A stretch of 64,000 bases of DNA, from contig NC_086374.1 of NCBI RefSeq assembly GCF_036588685.1, positions 32,976,886 through 33,040,885 of the forward strand, given 5' to 3'. A program made the translations under genes and the position numbers. The notes beneath the pieces were generated by a model. The model had not been told where the DNA came from. It did not search any database and worked only from the letters and a program-made list of their open reading frames with translations. Of this stretch, positions 57,421 to 64,000 are shown piece after piece; position 1 is the stretch's first letter; every line of letters begins with the position of its first letter. Source of the DNA: Mytilus trossulus (lineage: Eukaryota; Mollusca; Bivalvia; Mytilida; Mytilidae).

Positions 57421-58779
57421 GGATTGATTTAACTTCAGCAGTAAATATTACTGGATATTTTAGATGAATAAATATAATTTAATAAAAAATACATGTTAAT
57501 ATACCGTTACACTTGGAATGTACAAAGTTGGCATCTTTGTCACAGTTTTTAATTAATATTTTTTATTCATATTCTGCAAACACTTATCAGAAACGTAATG
57601 AACTTGTCAAAGGAGAAGTAAACTTTTACCATGCATGACTTGAAAGGAAGTACTTTATTGATTTTAGCCCACTAAAGTAGGTTAAAATGTGGAAACCATG
57701 TAGATGGTGTACAGGTCACAAGTATCACATTGTGCCTATTTTAAAGATTTTAATTCCAAGTTAAAAGTTTTTTTCTTTACTGGATTTAAAGAATGTTACA
57801 TTGCCAATGATTTGGAATAAATTGTATATAACTGGAATATCAAAACCAAAAATAAAGACATTTTTTTGGCTTAAACATCAAGATACAACGATTTATATGG
57901 TATCCTGTATCAATGAAGAAAATATGGAAAATTCTGAATAAATTGCACTAATTGTTTTCAAAACAAGCACATATTTAGGAGTTTTATAATACTGTTACAT
58001 TTAAGATGGATTTTAAGAAAAAGTATACTGTTCAGATTATTTTAAGCAGAAAATTTTGCAATAAAATAAAACTAAAAAAATGCTTTCGGTTTCTTATGGT
58101 TTCCTGTCAGGTTTAAAAAAAACTTTAATATAACATTGAAAATAGATTTTAAATATTAACATGAAGCAAGTAACACTAGTAATGGTGTTTATTTATTTCC
58201 TGTTTGGTTTCATGTCACGTAAACAGTGAATCAAAATGTATTAATTTTTTCTCGAAAAACTCAATTGTTCCATTCATACTATTCTTACACCAACACAACC
58301 CACAAAATAAAAGTTAAAATTTTAGAACTTATAAAAAAGGATACAAAAAGAAACCAAAGGCCGAATACCAAATTATGGTCCATATACATGTATATGTCAC
58401 CATACTACCACATGATAAGATAGAGACATGTATTGGTGACACCTTTTTAAAATCACCTAAATTTAAACTTGTGACCGGCATATGTACATGTACTGTCGAC
58501 ACTTTTTTTAATCAGCTAAGTGAGAACATTACTACATGTACCTGTAATTACATGAAATCCTAGAAAAGTCAAATGATTATAAATTTTGTGGAAATGCTGA
58601 TCTCCATATTTTGTCCGTACTATGTACAATCTTTTATGAGGTTCTGCTTTGAGGTTTCAGAGGAGTTGTGATGTCAAACTGTTGAAGAAGTATATATTTA
58701 AGCCAAAATTATTGAGTTCAAGGGGTCATTACTTCAAGACAAAGATAAAGAATAATAATTTCCTGTGGATTTGCACATC
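57421..58779. other. Non-coding stretch
   Basis: AT-rich. Frames at 58226 and 58375 are unremarkable. Confidence 0.4.
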
Positions 58780-58912
58780 TAGAATCCATGACAAATCGAC
58801 CCACTGGCAAATCGGCTCACACCTAATCGCCCCACTTTTTTACCAACTCGCCCCGCTTAAAAAAAACCGCCCCAAACTGGTTTACCAAATTGCCCCACTT
58901 TTTAGAAAATGA
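58780..58912 (+). repeat. CGCCCC-bearing degenerate repeat
   Basis: AATCGACCCACTGGCAAATC, AATCGCCCCACTTTTTTACC, ACTCGCCCCGCTTAAAA, AACCGCCCCAAACTGG, AATTGCCCCACTTTTTAG: five degenerate units of about 20-27 bp with a [AT]CGCCCCAC core, GC-rich islands in AT-rich DNA. Confidence 0.65.
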
Positions 58913-59265
58913 TGTATATATGTATACATGTTCCTGATTCTGATTTGATACATATTACATCTTAGGTTTATTTTTTAAGACACATTTTTATTCATTTGAT
59001 TTTTTTTAGAAATATTTACCATTGTCTCATTAATAATGATTAATTGGTAAATAAAGTTATAAAATTATATAAAATCAAAAATAACAAATTCTACAAATCT
59101 TACTCTTAGGCCACGTTTGTTCACTTTTCTTTCTTTGTTATGGTCCGAGTTTATGATAGGCCGAGTTGATTTATAAACTCAAAGGCCCACTCATATATGA
59201 CTTATGCAAAGCCAAAGACTATCGATATAATGTTCAAAACACATGGCTAGAGTATGAAGAAAAGT

Positions 59266-59329
59266 TAGTCCAAATAATAATGACGTCTTGAAAGGCTAGC
59301 CTTTCAAGACGTAATAATTATTTGGACTA
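59266..59329. repeat. 64-bp near-perfect palindrome with no loop
   Basis: Left arm TAGTCCAAATAAT-AATG-ACGTCTTGAAAGGCT, right arm its inverse with the four-base block changed. The centre GGCT/AGCC has no spacer. Three mismatches in 32 bp pairs. Confidence 0.9.
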
Positions 59330-60119
59330 GAAGAAAAGTGTAACATGTTAGTACAATTTATTTTATAGTTGGAAAATTGAACTGAACGACTCTTCGCAAC
59401 TTTTATAAATAATACACCTTATAGTTTATATTTTTAAGTAATAAGATATTTGAAAATTATCATTATTAACAGTTTTTAGAATTGCCCTTTTTAAATACTT
59501 TTAAATAAGTTGCTCCTCTTTTGTTTTTTTTCTTCAATTCAAGTGCAAACTCATAGTTTGAATGAACTTGTAACTGTCTTGTTGGTCATCAGCGCGCCTG
59601 TCAGAGATACTATTTAGGTTCAGCTAAAATCATGTGCACTAAACCGAGCATGTAACTTTACATCGCGATTTACATAGAGTTTTGGTATTTGGCTGGTCTG
59701 ACTTTAACTTTAGATTTTCAGTATATTAATACATCGAAAGTATTATATTTCATTTCACTTCATTGTTTAATATAAATAGAATAGTAAGAAATAAAAAAAG
59801 ACACACACTTAATATATTCGGTAGACAAAACATACATATTTAATTGATATTTGGATCTGATTTTGACCAATGCTAATACACATTTACATGTACATTCTGA
59901 TGTTTATTTTCTGTAATTATCAATTAAGTCAATCAATTGTTACAAATTTTATGTGGGACTATACTGTTAGTATATGATAGTTCCAGATCTCACGGATTCC
60001 CTGTATGGGCTCTGTAATTTTAGAAATTAAAATATTCTATTGTATTCTTATTTTAGTTCATCCCATCAGATCATGTTCAAATACATTTTAATACGAAGTC
60101 TTAAAACAATATCAGCTAT
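59330..60119. other. Non-coding stretch
   Basis: AT-rich with a small CpG patch near 59590 (CAGCGCGCCTGTC). No gene seen. Confidence 0.4.
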
Positions 60120-60332
60120 CCGACGTGAGCTTAATTCGTCTCGTTTCCTCGTTTGAATTGCTTTAAATTGTTATTTCGGGGACTTTTCCGGATAGCTGAC
60201 TATGCCGGGTCATGATGGGCTTTGCTCATTGTTGAAGGCCGTACGGTGACCTATAGTTGTTAATTTCTGTGTCATTTTGGTCTCTTGTGGATAGTGACTC
60301 ATTGGCAATTATACCACATCTTCTTTTTTATA
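60120..60332 (+). mobile_element. CATACCACATCTTC-type element (full length, L subtype)
   Basis: CGTCTCGTTTCCTCGTTTGA, TCGGGGACTTTTCCGG, GCTGACTATGCCGGGTCATG, TTGAAGGCCGTACGGTGACC, TCTCTTGTGGATAGTGACTC, AATTATACCACATCTTC. The best-preserved L copy in the window. Confidence 0.8.
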
Positions 60333-61369
60333 TAAACTCATCAGATGGATAAAAATACAAACAATAACTTTAAAAATACAAAAAATAACTTTGGTTTGGT
60401 TAGTATAATAGTCACAGGTGTTATTTAAGAAAATATCTATAGAATTTGATGCACCCTATCTTTGTTTAAAGCGAGAGAGAAAAAAACGGTATCCGTAGTT
60501 TGTTCGAAACACGCCAATTAAAAATTGATGTTACTCGTAGATCATTCTGCAGAAAGCTTGGATACTTCGTGTGATATTTTGTTGTCATATTCAAATAATA
60601 TTGTATCGCTGTTTTCATTCAACCTTTAAAAGGAGTTATAGGCAATTTTTAAAGTTATGAGATTTAGTTTTCTTTGTTATATTGCTGGCACTTTGTGAAC
60701 GCAATTCTTTCTTTGGTGTCACCATTTGACATTCGTATGTATTATTCTTGACAAGATTGTTTTGCCATCTTGACACATTGGTAGTTATCGGTCATTTATG
60801 CAGTCATTTTGATTCGATCATTTTTACAGCAGCATTTGGACTTTGACTCTTTTTTTATTTTTGTTTCTTCTAAATGATATTTGGACAGAAAGCTCTCAAA
60901 CTTGATAAACTGTCGGAATGAGTTTCTATGGCATGCTAGCTGTATGGACACATGTCAGACCATCTAACCCAAACAAGAGAACAACAACTGTCTGTCTATA
61001 TAACAATTAAAAAAGTTTACAGGGGGAAAGCAAAAGAGCAAATGTTTGAGATCAACATTTTTTTCTCTTCGACGATATAGGAACATCATCAGTTGAAGAG
61101 AATTGGCCGTTTTTTTTAAACATTTGTTTTTAAAGTTATGGACAAATGGATTAATTCCTAAGTAGTCACGATACTGTTGTCATGTCATTAAAGATTGCAT
61201 ATTTTGTCATTACAGTGAATTCCATTGAGTATAGCCAAAGGTCAAACTACCCTCCTTTCGAAGTTGCATAGTCCAACAGACATTGATTTGTTTTCTGTCG
61301 GACTAGTCTATACTATAGTCTATTCCATAAGTTCATTTTTGACAAGATAAAATATCAATCGCAGTCCTC
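60333..61369. other. Non-coding stretch
   Basis: No exon supported. TTCTTGACAAG, GTTTTGCCATCTTGACAC and similar phrases may be repeat-derived, but I cannot assign a family. Confidence 0.35.
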
Positions 61370-61379
61370 AAAGTAACAT

Positions 61380-61678
61380 CAGAGACTATAACACCAATAT
61401 ATTAACTTATATATTCCAACAGTCATTACATACTGGTGATATACCGAAAGACTGGACTTGAAAATGCAAATATTGTTCCAATTTTCAAGAAAGACGGCAT
61501 ATCTAAGCATGCAAACTACAGACTAGTTTCTTCTAACAGCATTCATATAAAAAAAATGCTAGAACACATAGTTTCCCAGATGGACGGAATATCCTACATA
61601 ACAATTAAACAACATGGTTTTCATGCAAAAAGATCGTATGAAACACAGCTACTGGTAACAACAGAGATTAAAACATAG
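61380..61678 (+). pseudogene. Fragment of a non-LTR retrotransposon reverse transcriptase
   Basis: Two overlapping frames carry adjacent pieces of a LINE reverse transcriptase: FQQSLHTGDIPKDW in one, then ANIVPIFKKDGISKHANYR, LVSSNSIHIKKMLEHIV and KQHGFHAKRSYETQLL in another. The switch near 61450 is a frameshift. The pattern matches the Jockey/CR1-like RT fingers region. The YADD region is missing and the frame ends at 61678. A dead copy. Confidence 0.8.
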
Positions 61679-61799
61679 ATCTCCGATTTCGTTATACTAT
61701 ACGTACTACATATGTTTATCAACTGGAACACACAACTAATAGCTCTATACATCTTTCGATCAGTTTAATTGATGTCTGGAGCTGCATGACATGTCAGTA

Positions 61800-62045
61800 A
61801 CTACTAGTAGTCCTTTGTTAATTTATGTATCGTTATCATTTTGTCCATTTTCTTTTGTTACTTATTCTGACTTCGGACTCGGACTTCTTTTGAACTGAGT
61901 TTTACTGTGCATGCGTAATGTTGTGTGTTTGTTTTTCTACATTGACTAGAGGTATACGGGGAGGGTGGAGATATCAAAAACATGTTTAACTCCGTCGCAT
62001 TTGTGCGCCTGTCCAAGGTCAGGAGCCTCTGGCCTTTTTTTTATT
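61800..62045 (+). mobile_element. Probable bivalve interspersed repeat end
   Basis: Phrases CTGACTTCGGACTCGGACTT, GAGTTTTACTGTGCATGCG, AACATGTTTAACTCCGTCGC, TTGTGCGCCTGTCCAAGGTC, AGGAGCCTCTGGCC recall a repeat frequent in bivalve genomes. The class (LTR-like or DIRS-like) is uncertain and there is no frame. Confidence 0.45.
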
Positions 62046-63122
62046 CTTATATGATTTTTAAAAGCAAAAAAAAATCACACTAAGGGCATACGATATAGTT
62101 TCGTTCCCACGATGAACGTTTTACGGAAAAAGGCATACAAAGTATTGTTCCCCTAGGCTTTTGTAAAAATAAAAAAAATATATATTCTTCTGCTTCAGGG
62201 GTCAAAATTTTAGATATTTACTCATAATATCGTTGTTCCTTACATTTTCATTTCAGTATCATTTGGATAAACCGTGACACGTACCTAACTTTTTATTTCA
62301 AAAGATAAGTAACAATTCTTTGGAAATAATTAATCTTTAACAAAGTTTCAGGATTTTACTACGACTCGGGAAAAACGGCATTTATCAGCGGTAATTTATC
62401 AAATTTAAAAATTGACTTTTTCTTTAAAATTTGTACAAATAATATTCAAATGTTATCAAACCAAATGAGAAAAGAAAAACAAAGTTTGTTTTTGAAATTA
62501 TATATCTTACGTAGATACCAAACTAGAACATACAAAAATCCAGTGAACTCAGATTTTCAAGAAAGTGTTACAATTATACATATACACTGTATCTACAATA
62601 AATAAAACTTTCAGTTATTTTTTTTATTTTAATAATAAGATCAATATGAAACGGTTGGCACGTGTCGAATATATATGGTCTCTAAAATCACTTCTTTTGA
62701 ATATCGCAAGTTATTCAATACTGACTCGAAAATATGTAAACATGTTTTTAGCTTTTCTGACTGGTTTCGATTGAACATCGTAATAATTGTACCATAGGTT
62801 ACCAGATGACAAGGTCAATCTGTCTCTCAAGATCAAAATGTAAACTGGGAAGGTCGCTTTATTTCTGAACCAGCAAGAAAATTGAAAATTAACTGGTTTA
62901 AAGGTAAACTTAATATATGGCATAATAACATACAGGTTGTTTATACATTTTTTGTTGTAATAATAATGATATATCAATAATATTTCTGTTGGATTGTCAT
63001 ACAAATTCACGTGTTCTCCGGCTTGATCACTGACGTCTGTGTCCGTGTGTAGATTTGTGAATAATCCAGCAACACACTCCGTGTGATGGGCCCCGCCTGC
63101 TGTACCTCTAAGTCTTTATCCT
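62046..63122. other. Non-coding stretch
   Basis: No exon supported. Frames at 62565 (plus) and 62711 (minus) overlap and are unremarkable. Confidence 0.4.
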
Positions 63123-63519
63123 AATAGACCACTTTCGAGTTCATCTGTCACCGGAAAAAACTCGTCAATTATACATGCCTTTATGACGTCATTTACAAGA
63201 TCGAGGGGCTCGCCTGTATCCCTGCACTATTTACATTCATCAAGCGTCTTAGTGATCGTCACTGTGTAGGATAAACTAGAAATAATGGTTGTTCTGTAGG
63301 TACTTAATGACAATTCCCTAATGACAGCAGTGCTGGTTGTCAATTTTGAGAATTCAATTTGCCGAATAATTCGTACAATATAGAATTATAGTTTTCCAAC
63401 CACTCGCTCAACATTGGAATAGAAGTGACGACACCCCTAAACGCACAAATGACGGTGATAAAGGCGCGTATAATTGACGAGTTTTTTCAGGTGACGGATG
63501 AACTCGAAAGTGGTCTATT
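63123..63519. mobile_element. ~400-bp DNA transposon-like element with long inverted ends
   Basis: The left end AATAGACCACTTTCGAGTTC ATCTGTCACC.GAAAAAACTC GTCAATTATA is mirrored at the right end as TATAATTGACGAGTTTTTTC AGGTGACGGATGAACTCGAA AGTGGTCTATT. About 50 bp pair with few mismatches, and weaker pairing continues inward (GCCTTTATGACGTCATTT against AAATGACGGTGATAAAGGC). No clear target duplication and no coding frame. CpG-rich for this window. Confidence 0.85.
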
Positions 63520-64000
63520 GTTGAGCCTTTTTCTGTTGAATCAGTTGAACTTTTCTAAGTTCTATTTTATTGTCATAACTTCAAATTATTTTGTAAGTAT
63601 AAATTTCACACTCTAAGTCATGACAGTGTGTAATGAATAAAAATAAGATGTAACTTTTAGTATCTTGAGTGATAATAACAATACCCCTTATCGCTTTTTG
63701 GATTTCTGTTCTGCTTGACCTGAGATCACTTCTCCATTGTGGCGTCAAATATTTTTCATTATGTCAAAATTTGGGGTATTAAATTATAAGCCTGGTACCT
63801 TTGATAACTATTTTGTCTGTTTTCTGTAATCATGTATGTAACAAACAACCAGGAGTGCAGACAAACCTGTGCAGTTCAAAATTTAAAAATTATTTTTCTT
63901 AGACACAACATGCATGAATTTAACTTTAAAATATCTAGTGAAATCTATATATGGCGTTACACTTTTCCAACTTTTTTTATTGAATTTTGTAAGTTAACAT
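63520..64000. other. Non-coding end of window
   Basis: Nothing recognised. Confidence 0.4.

Overview
This is a eukaryotic, strongly AT-rich, intron-rich window. Every gene I can support has GT-AG introns, long non-coding stretches and dense short interspersed repeats. The two recognisable genes are animal orthologues. Several repeat families (elements ending in CATACCACATCTTC, a ~500-bp module starting with AGCTCACCTGGCC, a tRNA-headed SINE) match what I remember of bivalve DNA, especially mussels (Mytilus). The genus is an inference from memory, not from a search.

Layout. (1) 1-3600: non-coding, with a 28-bp tandem array, a possible tiny plus-strand terminal exon and repeat copies. (2) 3640-6724, minus strand: GATAD1, a chromatin reader with a GATA-type zinc finger, in four coding exons (277 codons by the shortest splice path). 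Its third exon carries a 78-bp tandem duplication that copies the 3' splice site four times, in frame. (3) 7.7-9.0 kb: a large bivalve repeat with two ~500-bp modules and a strong G-quadruplex motif. (4) 9-14.2 kb: repeats and probable 3' UTR or intergenic DNA. (5) 14262-37019, minus strand: a DLGAP/SAPAP/GKAP-family scaffold gene in seven exons (908 codons), with every intron phase matching. Its 5' UTR exon has an overlapping upstream ORF, and its C-terminus ends in DK instead of the usual PDZ-binding tail. (6) 37-64 kb: no protein gene that I can support. It holds MITEs, foldback elements, SINEs, a 14-copy satellite, a dead LINE reverse-transcriptase fragment, a 64-bp near-perfect palindrome, and a CpG-retaining patch with a perfect TCTCGCGAGA element that may be a promoter, possibly of the DLGAP gene.

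The two genes lie on the same strand, tail (DLGAP) to head (GATAD1). They act in unrelated processes, chromatin reading in the nucleus and scaffolding at the cell cortex or synapse, and nothing suggests they work together. The most unusual feature is the multiplied, in-frame splice acceptor in GATAD1. A shared theme is short tandem duplication touching exon edges (GATAD1 exon 3, DLGAP exon 6).
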